NCBI GenBank assembly: GCA_002369135.1
Contig: DFEY01000003.1
Span: forward strand, 779,440 to 843,439
Origin: Lachnospira sp. UBA3790
Lineage (GTDB): Bacteria; Bacillota; Clostridia; Lachnospirales; Lachnospiraceae
Reading direction: 5' to 3'
DNA: 64,000 nucleotides
Shown piece after piece: positions 25,959 to 35,466 of this stretch. Numbering within the stretch: position 1 is the first letter of the stretch; every line of letters begins with the position of its first letter. The notes beneath the pieces are model-generated. The model was not told the DNA's origin and ran no database searches. It saw only the letters and a program-made list of their open reading frames with translations. A program made the position numbers and the translations under genes.

Positions 25959-28900
25959 TTATAGCAGTTTAAATGACTCTTTTCCTGCTACTTTATCTAA
26001 TTCATAAGTCTGCATAATTTCTTTGCATTCGGCGTCTTTGCCCAGCTCTTTGCAGACCATCATTGAATTTATCATTCCAAATCTTGTCTCGTCATTGTAG
26101 ATGTCTTTCTTAGAAATTCTAACTGAGTAGTTATCTACCACTTTGCCGTTAGGTGCTTCTTCTGAGTACTCTCTTATGCTGTAGTTTATCTGCTCTCCGT
26201 AGAACATAATAATCTCTTTTGTGAATACCCCCTGGTAAATACTTCCCATTTCCTCAACCACTGGCTCGAGTTTTCCTTCAGGTGTAGTGATTGTGTATTT
26301 AATCTCAACTCTGTGGTTAGGATTTGTTCTAAAGTCTATGATTGTCTTATCAACCATTCCAAATGGAATCTTAATCCACTTGCTAAACTTCTTATAAAAC
26401 TCGAAGTGAATACTGTTCTTAGCAAGTTCATTGATAAGAGTTTCAACTATTGTAATTTGTCTCTTAGTTGGTTCTGACACTTTAGACATAACCTCGATGA
26501 ATGCAATCTTACAAATCATTGGAGTGTTAAATCCATTAGCATACTCTTCTTCTAAGATTTCCCAAACTATTCTTGGACACTGTACTTTCTTTATGAAGTA
26601 GTTGTAACTTACATATGTGTAGAAAGCTTTGCGCACCTTCGACGAAGTCGGGTATTTCAAATACTCTGTGTAAATATCAAAAATCTTATCTGATATATCG
26701 TTTTCAAACATGTACTGGATAAGCAATCTCTCGGCAATTGTATTGTCATCAATCTCTAGAGACTTTGATGCTAAGAACAATTGATATAGTTCAATGGAAC
26801 CGCTGTCGTAATGACGTCCTAAGTATTTTAGAACTTCCTTATCTCTACAACCATTTCTGAAAATGCTACCGCACATCTCGACTACTATCCCATTGTTTTC
26901 GTAGTCAGGATCCTTTACTAGTTCAACACAAAGTTTCTCGATTAATTTTTTATCGATACCTTTGTATCCGTATTTTGCTACCAAAGGATAAGTCTTCTTC
27001 AAATGATTTCTAGATAGCATAATCTCAATCACTTTTCTTCTAGCAGTTATAGACATTGTATCCAAGTCAAAATTAACAGGATAAACATCTAAATCTCCCA
27101 TATCGTATCCTTTGTAGAAGTAGTCAATTGCAAAGTTCTCAAGGAAATGTCTGTAATGGCTAGAGATGCCTCTAATATCCATTGTATCCTTAATAGTCTT
27201 TGCCTCGCCCTTGCGTTTGCTTGGGTGAGATAGCAAATCTTCTGTATCACAAAGCTTAAGCATTGCGCTAAAACCAGTCTTTGTAATGTTAATCATCTCA
27301 GCCATGCTTGTGATAGTAGTCTCAACCTTTGATAGGAATCTTCCTCTATAGTCCACATACATAATGACTGGATGTTTTGTGTAAAGTTGTACGTAAGCGA
27401 CGCCGTCTTTCAACTCCACTTCTTGCACTGCATCCACTTCTTTGTGCGCAACAATCACTGACTTAATGTTTTGATTGTCTACTTCTATCTTATAAGTGTG
27501 AAGTACATTTGGAAGGTGATCTTCTAGCTCGCCCACGATAAAATCATCAGTCAATACATCTCTGTAAACATACTGTAGATGTGTGTTATTTCTCTCTGCC
27601 AAGATTTCGTCTGTGGCAAATCTTTCCATATCAGCCAAGCACTTAGAATATGTCTTGTCCTTTAGCGAATAGTTGTTAACGATATTCGCAAAGAAGTAAT
27701 CTCTGTTTTCCTCTAGAGACTCTGTTCCAAGTTCAAAGTACTTGTATGCATTCTTCTCTAGCTTGTCATAGTTTGATGTATCAACTGTGTAAATGTAATA
27801 TTCAAATAGATTAGTTACATTTATATCTTTTGCCACACCAGCCTTTAACCACTGGTGATATTTTGTATCTCTCTTGTCTCCACTAACAATCATTCTACAG
27901 ATTGTTGTAAGAACATCTTTTAACTTGGTAGCCTCGTAGAACTTAGTTAGAGTGTCAAAGATTTTATCGTTAAATCCTTTCTCTCTTTCAAGAACTAAAG
28001 CTACCTGTTTTGCGAATGGGCGTTTAACCATATCGTATCTTGCGATAAAGTTAATAACCTGAATTTCAAAGTCTCCAATCTCTTTAAGGAGCGCTGGCTC
28101 ATCTAGTAGAACCTGGGCTGCTTCAAAGTAAATGATTGGGCTGACTGTTCCATGGTTAAATGCACGCTTCGCCAAAGTATACTTAAGAGATGGATTGTTG
28201 TTGTATCTATCATCTGTGTAGAACAATACCCATAGCACTTGCCATGTGTCATATCCATTCTCAAAGTAATTCTTAATCTCTTTCTTTATATCCTCAGTAA
28301 ATGATGCATCGTTCTTGTACAAAGATCTTAAGTACAAGTAATAGCAATACTGACTAATGTCTTTTTCATCGCCTTGATCTGCCATAATACCTGAGATAGT
28401 ATTTAGCGTCTCAAGTGCTTTAGATTCATCATTATCTAGGATTGCAACTTGAGCTGTGGCTGATAGACCCATAATGTCGTTTTCGTCCCAGTCGAATCTG
28501 TCTTCGGCGGTCTGGACCATTTTCTTCTTCCACTCTTCGCCATCTATCTTTCCAGTTCTAAATGCTAGATAGTTTTTAACAAAACTGATTGCACTCTTCT
28601 TTGCATTGATATAAGCATCATCTTTAACAGCCTCGTTTACAACAATAATGTCATAAACCAAAGTCTCGTTAGATGTCTTGAATGTAATCTTTCCGTGGTT
28701 ACTTCCGCCGTGAAGCCTTGATGCGTTTATAAAGTATGTGTACTCAACAGTATTTCCGTTAAACTGCTCTCCGCCAATCTTTGGCTCGCATCCGTAGAAG
28801 AAATCTCCTTCCACTTCCACGTCTATCTCTGTGTAACCCCAAGTGTTTTTATAAATCTTAATTACATCACTGTAATTTTCTGTGATGTCTGCGTATTCTT

Positions 28901-29498
28901 TGTAGGAATCTTTTAGTCTAATCTGGATTCTCTCTTTTAGTCCCATTCCAACCAAGAACTCTTCTAAAGCAATATCTCTGTTTCCATTTCTCATTACCTG
29001 GTTGTATAGAGTGTATCCTTTATTATCGTTTTCTAGGAAGAAGTCTTTAAACTCTTTTGATAGAAAAACGATTAAAGCTTCGTCGTAGCCTTCTTTCACT
29101 GCCTTTACGAATGTTTCGTAATTAGTGATATCTCCAGCTGATGTGTGAATAGCTGCTTCCTTCATAGTGATGCCAAAAGGAATTGCATAATCACCAGCAT
29201 CTGTTACCACGCTAATAGTTCCACTAACGATCTGTCCCGGAGCAAGGTTTTCTGTTGTGATTTTGTATTTGATAGTATTCTCAGTTCCGTCAAATGAGTC
29301 GTGCTCAAAACTAACGTGAGAGTCCGTGCTACAAACCACGCCTTTAATAGGGAGTCCATTTTTACTCTTAATGGTAATCTCTCCCTCTTTACTCTCTCCA
29401 CAGTCCAATGTGGCAGCTATTTGATTTTCTGACATTTCTGCATCAGGAGTTTCATAAACTGAAATACCTGTTGCAAGTCTCTCGACTAATGCTTTCAT
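25959..29498 (-). CDS. Very large conserved protein, DUF5717-like
   Basis: The 1179-residue protein resembles the DUF5717 family of Lachnospiraceae as I remember it; no function is known. Residues ~1-110 form a beta-rich immunoglobulin-like domain ('GEITIKSKNGLPIKGVVCST'), followed by a second one at ~220-290 ('EGDFFYGCEPKIGGEQFNGN'). A long, helix-rich middle of ~700 residues has TPR/SEL1-like traits ('ISQYCYYLYLRSLYKND', 'SIELYQLFLASKSLEI'). The C-terminus is again beta-rich. There is no signal peptide or membrane helix. ATG 29498 has GGAGG 5 bases upstream. The gene lies 33 bases after rarA and before the Hsp70-like gene. Confidence 0.8.
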   Translation of the reverse strand: MKALVERLATGISVYETPDAEMSENQIAATLDCGESKEGEITIKSKNGLPIKGVVCSTDSHVSFEHDSFDGTENTIKYKITTENLAPGQIVSGTISVVTDAGDYAIPFGITMKEAAIHTSAGDITNYETFVKAVKEGYDEALIVFLSKEFKDFFLENDNKGYTLYNQVMRNGNRDIALEEFLVGMGLKERIQIRLKDSYKEYADITENYSDVIKIYKNTWGYTEIDVEVEGDFFYGCEPKIGGEQFNGNTVEYTYFINASRLHGGSNHGKITFKTSNETLVYDIIVVNEAVKDDAYINAKKSAISFVKNYLAFRTGKIDGEEWKKKMVQTAEDRFDWDENDIMGLSATAQVAILDNDESKALETLNTISGIMADQGDEKDISQYCYYLYLRSLYKNDASFTEDIKKEIKNYFENGYDTWQVLWVLFYTDDRYNNNPSLKYTLAKRAFNHGTVSPIIYFEAAQVLLDEPALLKEIGDFEIQVINFIARYDMVKRPFAKQVALVLEREKGFNDKIFDTLTKFYEATKLKDVLTTICRMIVSGDKRDTKYHQWLKAGVAKDINVTNLFEYYIYTVDTSNYDKLEKNAYKYFELGTESLEENRDYFFANIVNNYSLKDKTYSKCLADMERFATDEILAERNNTHLQYVYRDVLTDDFIVGELEDHLPNVLHTYKIEVDNQNIKSVIVAHKEVDAVQEVELKDGVAYVQLYTKHPVIMYVDYRGRFLSKVETTITSMAEMINITKTGFSAMLKLCDTEDLLSHPSKRKGEAKTIKDTMDIRGISSHYRHFLENFAIDYFYKGYDMGDLDVYPVNFDLDTMSITARRKVIEIMLSRNHLKKTYPLVAKYGYKGIDKKLIEKLCVELVKDPDYENNGIVVEMCGSIFRNGCRDKEVLKYLGRHYDSGSIELYQLFLASKSLEIDDNTIAERLLIQYMFENDISDKIFDIYTEYLKYPTSSKVRKAFYTYVSYNYFIKKVQCPRIVWEILEEEYANGFNTPMICKIAFIEVMSKVSEPTKRQITIVETLINELAKNSIHFEFYKKFSKWIKIPFGMVDKTIIDFRTNPNHRVEIKYTITTPEGKLEPVVEEMGSIYQGVFTKEIIMFYGEQINYSIREYSEEAPNGKVVDNYSVRISKKDIYNDETRFGMINSMMVCKELGKDAECKEIMQTYELDKVAGKESFKLL

Positions 29499-29531
29499 AA
29501 GCACCTCCGGTGCAAAATATATTTTAGTTTT

Positions 29532-30854
29532 TTATTTTTCGTTTTTAATCTTTGCCATAAATTCTTTCATCTGCTTTTCTACTCCCAAGTCACCTGGCTC
29601 GTAGAATTTCTTATCTTTAATCTCGTCCGGCAAATATTGTTGATCAACCCAGTGATTTGGAAAATCGTGTGCGTATTTGTATCCAACACCATGCCCCAAG
29701 TCATCGTGTCCGCTGTAGTGTGCATCCTGCAAATGAGCTGGCACTCTAGCCTGAACATTGTTTTCAACTTCTGCTATTGCTCTCTCAATTGCCATGTATG
29801 AAGCGTTGCTTTTGGGAGACATTGCCACATACACTGCAGCCTCCGCCAAAATAATTCTAGCTTCTGGCATTCCAATTTGTCTGACCGCTTCCGCCGCCGA
29901 TGTAGCAACCACCAAAGCATTAGGGTTAGCCATACCAACATCTTCGCTTGCGCAAATCATAATTCTTCTTGCAATAAAGTCTATGCTCTCACCAGCTGCT
30001 AGCATCTTCGCCAAATAGTAAACAACTGCATCTGGATCTGACCCTCTCATACTTTTAATAAAAGCTGAGATAGTGTCGTAATGATTATCTCCATCTTTGT
30101 CGTACTTAAGCGCACGCTTCTGGATACATTCCTCTGCCACTTCCATTGTGATGTGAATCTTTCCATCCTCTGATGGATCTGTAGTTAGAACTCCTAACTC
30201 GATTGCGTTAAGTGCAGTTCTCGCATCACCATTTGCAATGTTTGCCAAGAAGTCCACCGACTCTTCATCTATAGCGACATTGTATGAACCCATGCCACAC
30301 TCTTCATCTTCCACGGCTCTTCTAATCAAAGTCTTTATATTCTCTTCACTTAGAGGATATAGTTCAAAAACAATTGATCTAGAAATAAGAGCTCGATTCA
30401 CTTCAAAGTATGGGTTCTCTGTAGTAGCCCCAATTAAAATTACTGTGCCGTCCTCCACAAAAGGTAGCAAGTAATCCTGCTGGCTTTTATTGAATCTATG
30501 TATCTCGTCGATAAATAGAATTGTTTTCTTTCCAGTCATCGCAAGTTCGTCTTTGGCTTTTGCCACAACATCTTGCATATCCTTCTTACCAGATACCGTA
30601 GCGTTAAGCTGTGTGAACTTTGAACTAGTGGTGTTTGCAATCACCTTCGCCAAAGTGGTTTTCCCCGTACCCGGTGGGCCATAAAAAATGACAGAACTGA
30701 TCTTATCTGCCTTGATGGCTCTATATAAAAGTTTATCCTTAGCTATGATGTGCTCTTGTCCTACTACTTCATCTAAAGTCTTTGGACGAAGTCTACTAGC
30801 TAGGGGTGATTCTTTTTTTGTATTTACGTCTCTAGCGTAATCAAATAAATCCAT
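29532..30854 (-). CDS. rarA: Replication-associated recombination protein A (MgsA/WRNIP1 family)
   Basis: This AAA+ ATPase acts at stalled replication forks. The 440-residue protein starts 'ASRLRPKTLDEVVGQEHI', with Walker A 'FYGPPGTGKTTLAK' and Walker B 'ILFIDEIHRFNKSQQDYLLP', sensor 1 'ILIGATTENPYFEVNRALIS' and an arginine-finger region. The C-terminal tetramerisation domain carries 'DAVVYYLAKMLAAGESIDFI' and 'HYSGHDDLGHGVGYKYAHDF'. AGAGG precedes ATG 30854. It is third in a string running from 31753 to 21186. Confidence 0.96.
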   Translation of the reverse strand: MDLFDYARDVNTKKESPLASRLRPKTLDEVVGQEHIIAKDKLLYRAIKADKISSVIFYGPPGTGKTTLAKVIANTTSSKFTQLNATVSGKKDMQDVVAKAKDELAMTGKKTILFIDEIHRFNKSQQDYLLPFVEDGTVILIGATTENPYFEVNRALISRSIVFELYPLSEENIKTLIRRAVEDEECGMGSYNVAIDEESVDFLANIANGDARTALNAIELGVLTTDPSEDGKIHITMEVAEECIQKRALKYDKDGDNHYDTISAFIKSMRGSDPDAVVYYLAKMLAAGESIDFIARRIMICASEDVGMANPNALVVATSAAEAVRQIGMPEARIILAEAAVYVAMSPKSNASYMAIERAIAEVENNVQARVPAHLQDAHYSGHDDLGHGVGYKYAHDFPNHWVDQQYLPDEIKDKKFYEPGDLGVEKQMKEFMAKIKNEK

Positions 30855-30866
30855 GGTTTCCTCTAT

Positions 30867-31253
30867 CTATCTTGGGCCAAACTTTGCTCCCCAAATCAAA
30901 TATCCAATAATAATTCCAACTACTATTCCAATAACCAAGTGAACCATACGTCCAATGTCCATAGCTTTTGGTTCACGCTTTCCGCCATTGTTTTCTTTAG
31001 CCTGCTTGCGGTTAAAAATTACGATATCAATGGCAATCAATATGCAACCAAGAATAGTAATGCCTGCACAAATAATAGTTATTGCAAATGGGTTTACGCC
31101 AAATACTTTGACGTTCGCGAAAGAAAGAATAATTGAAATAAATGTAAGAACGACTGCAGGTGCAGTAATACCAATAGCAACCTTACCTAGTAGGCTAGAT
31201 TGATACTGTGATCTTTGTGGTTGTTTATTTTTAAACTTATAATAGTCTGCCAT
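30867..31253 (-). CDS. Small membrane protein of unknown function
   Basis: This 128-residue protein has a polar N-terminus with Gln/Ser (about 20 residues) and three hydrophobic helices, near 24-46, 54-78 and 103-123. A basic loop (NRKQAKENNGGKREPKAM) lies before the last one. I recognise no family. AGAGGT precedes ATG 31253. It is 12 bases upstream of rarA and 8 bases downstream of the export-protein gene, so it belongs to the same transcript. Confidence 0.75.
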   Translation of the reverse strand: MADYYKFKNKQPQRSQYQSSLLGKVAIGITAPAVVLTFISIILSFANVKVFGVNPFAITIICAGITILGCILIAIDIVIFNRKQAKENNGGKREPKAMDIGRMVHLVIGIVVGIIIGYLIWGAKFGPR

Positions 31254-31261
31254 ATTTACCT

Positions 31262-31753
31262 CTATCCAATTGCTCTAATGCCAGAGAATACTCCTAGGCT
31301 AAGTAGCAACATTATTGTTCCTGCTAAAAGAACTCCACCCATAGCCGCTAGACAACTCTTCTTAAAGTCTAAATCTAAAATGCTGGCCGCAAGAGTTCCT
31401 GTCCAAGCACCTGTTCCAGGAAGTGGAATTCCAACAAAAAGCAAAAGTGCAACATACACTCCGCCTCTAGTTTTCTGTGTAAGTTTCTCTCCTCCACGCT
31501 CTCCTTTTTCTAAGCACCAAGTGAAAAACTTTCCAATATATTTTTTATCCTTGCCCCAAAGAAGCACCTTTCTCGCAAAGAAAAAGATGATTGGAACAGG
31601 AAGCATATTTCCAATAATAATTATTACAATGTATAGCCAAACAGGTCTCAAATGAAAACCTTCAGCCACAGGAATAGCTCCTCTAAGCTCCACTAGTGGA
31701 ACCATTGAAACTAGAAAAACTATTATCCATTTATACCATAATCCTTTAATCAT
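31262..31753 (-). CDS. Small multidrug-export-like membrane protein (COG2426)
   Basis: The 163-residue integral membrane protein matches the putative small multi-drug export family. It shows 'VSMVPLVELRGAIPVAEGF' early, a second helix 'VIIIIGNMLPVPIIFFFARK', and the family hallmark 'LLLFVGIPLPGTGAWTGTLAA' followed by a C-terminal helix. The 'multidrug export' name rests on old, weak evidence and the true substrate is unknown. AGAGG precedes ATG 31753. It is the first gene of the string leading to valS. Confidence 0.85.
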   Translation of the reverse strand: MIKGLWYKWIIVFLVSMVPLVELRGAIPVAEGFHLRPVWLYIVIIIIGNMLPVPIIFFFARKVLLWGKDKKYIGKFFTWCLEKGERGGEKLTQKTRGGVYVALLLFVGIPLPGTGAWTGTLAASILDLDFKKSCLAAMGGVLLAGTIMLLLSLGVFSGIRAIG

Positions 31754-31804
31754 ATTGTCCTCTATTTTTGCACAGTTTTATAATTGGGCGCACTCGTCCA
31801 ACGT

Positions 31805-31848
31805 AAAAAATCTCACCATAAAATTATAACAAATTTTATGGTGAGATT
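31805..31848 (-). terminator. Terminator of clpB
   Basis: Perfect 17-bp arms (31809-31825 and 31832-31848) enclose a 6-base loop, and on the minus strand a T6 run follows. It isolates clpB from the export-protein gene. Confidence 0.92.
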
Positions 31849-31905
31849 AAAGGTCGATTTAGTGATATTTAAGGGTTTTTTGCCCTTTTTTATCGCAAAA
31901 ATCGC

Positions 31906-34488
31906 TTATTTGTTTTTTACTACTAGTTTGTCATCTTTCACATCAAAAACTAATGTCTCTCCAAGGCTAATATCTCCCTCTAAAATAGTCTTTGCTGCCA
32001 AAGTTTCAACATTCTTCTGGATAAATCTCTTAAGCGGTCTAGCGCCGTAAACTGGGTCATATCCGCTCTCAATTACAAAGTCTTTAGCCTTATCAGTTAG
32101 TTCAACCTTAAGTTCTTTCTCCTTAAGCCTTACATTTAACTCATCAATCACTAGATCAACTATTCCAGCGATATTGTCCTTTGTAAGCGGCTTAAACATA
32201 ATGATTTCATCTAGTCTGTTTAAGAACTCTGGTCTGAAGTGATTCTTCAAATCATCCATGACCATTTTCTCGTTCTCTTCTTTGATGTTACCATCATCGT
32301 CTATGCCCTCAAGTAGATATGAAGAACCAATATTTGAAGTCATAATCAAAATTGTATTCTTAAAGTTTACAGTTCTACCCTGCGAGTCTGTGATTCGTCC
32401 ATCATCCAAAACTTGAAGTAAAACGTTGAACACATCTGGATGCGCTTTCTCGATCTCGTCAAACAATACAACCGAATAAGGTTTACGTCTAACTGCCTCA
32501 GTTAACTGACCACCTTCATCATACCCTACGTATCCCGGAGGCGCTCCGATAAGTCTAGACACACTGAATTTTTCCATGTACTCGCTCATGTCGATTCGAA
32601 CGATGTTGCTCTCATCGTCAAATAAATTCTGCGCCAAAGACTTAGCAAGCTCTGTCTTACCAACGCCTGTAGGTCCTAAGAACATAAACGAGCCGATTGG
32701 TTTGTTTGGATCTTCCACTCCAGCTTTTGAACGAAGAATTGCTTCTGAAATCTTTGTAACAGCCTCATCCTGTCCAATAACTCTTTTGTGAAGTGCATCA
32801 TCTAGATGCAAGATTTTATCTCTTTCAGTCTCTGTAAGTTTTGCAACAGGGATTCCAGTCCATCTACTGATGATTCTAGCAATTTCTTCTTCTGTCACAC
32901 TCTCACGAACTAGTTCAAGGTCCTTTCCTTTTACTTTCTCTTCCTCTTCTTCTAACTGTTTTTGAAGCTCAGGAAGTTTTCCGTATTGAAGTTCAGCGGC
33001 TTTGTCTAGGTCGTAGTCGTTTTGAGCTTTCTCAATATCTTTCTTAACGGCTTCTACCTGTTCTCTTAACTCGCCAACCTTATTAATGCTGTCTTTTTCG
33101 TTCTCCCACTGAGCAACTTTAGTATCGTACTCGCTCTTAAGTTCAGCCAACTCTTCCTGCAACTCCTCAAGTCTTTCCTTGCTCAAGTTATCTTCTTCCT
33201 TCTTAAGAGCAGCCTCTTCTATCTCTAACTGCATAACTTTACGTCTTAGTTCATCTAACTCTGTTGGCATAGAATCCATCTCAGTTTTGATAAGTGCACA
33301 TGCCTCATCCACTAAGTCGATAGCCTTGTCAGGAAGGAACCTATCCGTAATATATCTGTCCGACAAAGTAGCCGCACTAACCAAAGCACCGTCCTGAATC
33401 TTTACGCCGTGGAACACTTCATATCTTTCCTTAATTCCACGTAGGATTGAGATAGTATCTTCCACTGTTGGCTCTCCTACCATTACAGGTTGGAAACGTC
33501 TCTCTAGAGCTTTGTCTTTTTCAATGTACTCTCTGTACTCATCTAGTGTAGTTGCACCGATACAGTGTAGTTCACCTCTCGCAAGCATAGGTTTTAGCAT
33601 ATTGCCTGCATCCATTGCGCCTTCAGTTTTACCGGCACCTACTATTGTGTGAAGCTCATCTATAAAAAGAATGATTTCTCCATCACTTTCCTTAACATCA
33701 GATAATACTGCTTTAAGTCTTTCTTCAAACTCTCCACGATACTTTGCTCCAGCTACTAATGAGCCTAAGTCCAATGCAAAGATTTTTTTATTCTTAAGTC
33801 CATCTGGCACATCGCCCTTAACTATTCGCTGCGCCAAACCTTCGATAGCTGCTGTTTTACCAACACCTGGTTCACCGATAAGAACTGGATTGTTCTTTGT
33901 CTTTCTTGAAAGAATTCTAATGATATTTCTAATCTCATTGTCTCTTCCAATAATCGGATCTAACTTCTGATCTCTTGCTCTTTCAACCAAGTCCTGTCCA
34001 TATTTAGACAAGGCTTCGTAAGTTCCTTCTGGATTATCAGATGTAACTCGCTGTGAACCTCTTACAGTTTCAAGAACACTTAAGAATCTCTCGCGTGTAA
34101 TTCCAAATTCTTTGAAGATGTCCTTCACTGCCTTATTTGGTTTTTTAAGCATTGAGAGGAATAAGTGCTCTACTGACACATACTCATCTCCCATTTTCTT
34201 CGCCTCATCCTCAGCACTAACTAAAACATCATTAAGAGCCTGGCTCATATGACGCTCGCCGCCTTGTACCTTTGGAAGCGCTTCAATAGCCTGAACAACA
34301 CAGTTATCAAAGTAATTGATATCAATGTCCATTCTCTCAATTAGCTTAGCAATCAGACTATCAGAAATAGTCACTAAGCTGTGCAAGAAATGTTCTTGAT
34401 CAATCGCTTGATTACCATACTCCATTGCTATTTTGTCGCACTCCTGTATGCTTTCAATTGATTTTTGTGTGAACTTATTTACATTCAT
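31906..34488 (-). CDS. clpB: ATP-dependent disaggregase ClpB
   Basis: This Hsp100 chaperone extracts proteins from aggregates together with DnaK. The 860-residue protein has an N-terminal Clp repeat domain ('NKFTQKSIESIQECDKIAME'), AAA1 with 'LIGEPGVGKTAAIEGLAQR' and Walker B 'ILFIDELHTIVGAGKTEGAM', a long coiled-coil middle domain (~residues 400-525) that separates ClpB from ClpA and ClpC, and AAA2 with 'FLGPTGVGKTELAKSLAQN'. I chose ATG 34488, since GGAGG lies 8 bases upstream and overlaps the longer frame. I see neither a CIRCE nor a CtsR box upstream, so heat control must use another signal. Confidence 0.97.
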   Translation of the reverse strand: MNVNKFTQKSIESIQECDKIAMEYGNQAIDQEHFLHSLVTISDSLIAKLIERMDIDINYFDNCVVQAIEALPKVQGGERHMSQALNDVLVSAEDEAKKMGDEYVSVEHLFLSMLKKPNKAVKDIFKEFGITRERFLSVLETVRGSQRVTSDNPEGTYEALSKYGQDLVERARDQKLDPIIGRDNEIRNIIRILSRKTKNNPVLIGEPGVGKTAAIEGLAQRIVKGDVPDGLKNKKIFALDLGSLVAGAKYRGEFEERLKAVLSDVKESDGEIILFIDELHTIVGAGKTEGAMDAGNMLKPMLARGELHCIGATTLDEYREYIEKDKALERRFQPVMVGEPTVEDTISILRGIKERYEVFHGVKIQDGALVSAATLSDRYITDRFLPDKAIDLVDEACALIKTEMDSMPTELDELRRKVMQLEIEEAALKKEEDNLSKERLEELQEELAELKSEYDTKVAQWENEKDSINKVGELREQVEAVKKDIEKAQNDYDLDKAAELQYGKLPELQKQLEEEEEKVKGKDLELVRESVTEEEIARIISRWTGIPVAKLTETERDKILHLDDALHKRVIGQDEAVTKISEAILRSKAGVEDPNKPIGSFMFLGPTGVGKTELAKSLAQNLFDDESNIVRIDMSEYMEKFSVSRLIGAPPGYVGYDEGGQLTEAVRRKPYSVVLFDEIEKAHPDVFNVLLQVLDDGRITDSQGRTVNFKNTILIMTSNIGSSYLLEGIDDDGNIKEENEKMVMDDLKNHFRPEFLNRLDEIIMFKPLTKDNIAGIVDLVIDELNVRLKEKELKVELTDKAKDFVIESGYDPVYGARPLKRFIQKNVETLAAKTILEGDISLGETLVFDVKDDKLVVKNK

Positions 34489-34559
34489 GACATTCACCTC
34501 CATCACTTATTTTTAGGGTCATTTTTCATACTTTATTGATCCCTCTTTATCTTAAAATA

Positions 34560-34585
34560 AGTACTTCAGGTTCGCCTGAAATACT
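34560..34585 (-). other. Hairpin in the clpB leader
   Basis: TTCAGG-TTCG-CCTGAA with further AGTA/TACT pairing lies about 75 bases before the clpB start. There is no T-run. It is the only structured element visible in the 178-base gap upstream of clpB. Confidence 0.4.
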
Positions 34586-34666
34586 CATTTCTACTCTTAT
34601 ATTCTCTTATAAAATTATGTAATTTTTCCGTATGTTATTTTAAATAAATGTTAAATAAATATGAAC

Positions 34667-34700
34667 AAAAAAAAGAATGAAAAATTACTTTTCATTCTTT
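34667..34700 (-). terminator. Terminator of the first VanZ-like gene
   Basis: The 12-bp arms AAAGAATGAAAA and TTTTCATTCTTT with a 5-base loop are followed on the minus strand by a T-run. The stem overlaps the last codons of the gene. Confidence 0.85.
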
Positions 34701-35215
34701 CTCTTTTGTAAATCAAAACATAATTTATAAAGCATATATCCAATCACTGTTCCTAATAAATTAATTACAATATCATTAACTTCAAGCATTCTTCCGCCTG
34801 CAGCCTGCAGAAGCTCAATTATCAATATCACTATCAAAGTTATTATTAACACTCTAATTATTTTCATCCTTTGAAAGATAATTGGTAATAAAAATCCGAA
34901 CGGAACAAATAGCACACAATTACATATCAGCATCGCTACTTCTCCACCATCTTGAGGAATTATTATCTTTATGACGTCAAAAGATTCTAGAAACCATTCC
35001 CATTTATACTGCGTCATACTGTGGATGCCTATAATCCCCGTCACTTCTAAAAGAGTAAAAACATACCAAATAAAAGTAAACTCTAATAATGAGCGTTTAA
35101 TACTAATTTTTTTCTTTATTATCTTTTTAATAATCAAATATACAGCAAAAATTATTACGCTAATAAAAAAAGCATTAATAACCATCGCCATCAGCATTAT
35201 AAAATAATTTTTCAT
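34685..35215 (-). CDS. VanZ-like membrane protein
   Basis: This 176-residue protein has four or five hydrophobic helices and the VanZ-like core 'NCVLFVPFGFLLPIIF' and 'IIELLQAAGGRMLEVNDIVINLLGTVIGY' (split across helices). VanZ-like proteins are associated with low-level teicoplanin resistance in one operon, but most are of unknown function. No van genes lie nearby. The ribosome site is poor and I see no strong promoter. It is monocistronic, with a terminator overlapping its end. Confidence 0.85.
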   Translation of the reverse strand: MKNYFIMLMAMVINAFFISVIIFAVYLIIKKIIKKKISIKRSLLEFTFIWYVFTLLEVTGIIGIHSMTQYKWEWFLESFDVIKIIIPQDGGEVAMLICNCVLFVPFGFLLPIIFQRMKIIRVLIITLIVILIIELLQAAGGRMLEVNDIVINLLGTVIGYMLYKLCFDLQKRKNEK

Positions 35216-35387
35216 TTTAAAATTTCTGTATAGTATTAATTTCTTATGCTGTTCCCCTTAACGACTTAAAAAAACTATCATAATTAATAGTAAGATAATA
35301 GTGTAATAAATTTCACTTTAACTAATGAAAGCAAATATTGATACCATCGCCTTAAATCATACCACAGCATGCGTTCATAAACGTAAC

Positions 35388-35415
35388 AAAAAGACTAGCA
35401 TTAGCTAGTCTTTTT
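35388..35415. terminator. Terminator of hisC
   Basis: Perfect 12-bp arms AAAAAGACTAGC and GCTAGTCTTTTT enclose an ATTA loop, with T-runs on both strands. The rest of the 250-base gap (35216-35466) is AT-rich with nothing else clear. Confidence 0.88.
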
Positions 35416-35466
35416 ATCACAATTAAATATTTATTAACGTGTAAATTTGAAATAGTCCAAACTTTT

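Noticed and set aside
34489..34684. CIRCE or CtsR box upstream of clpB
   Set aside because: Neither the TTAGCACTC-N9-GAGTGCTAA repeat nor the GGTCAAA heptad repeat is present.
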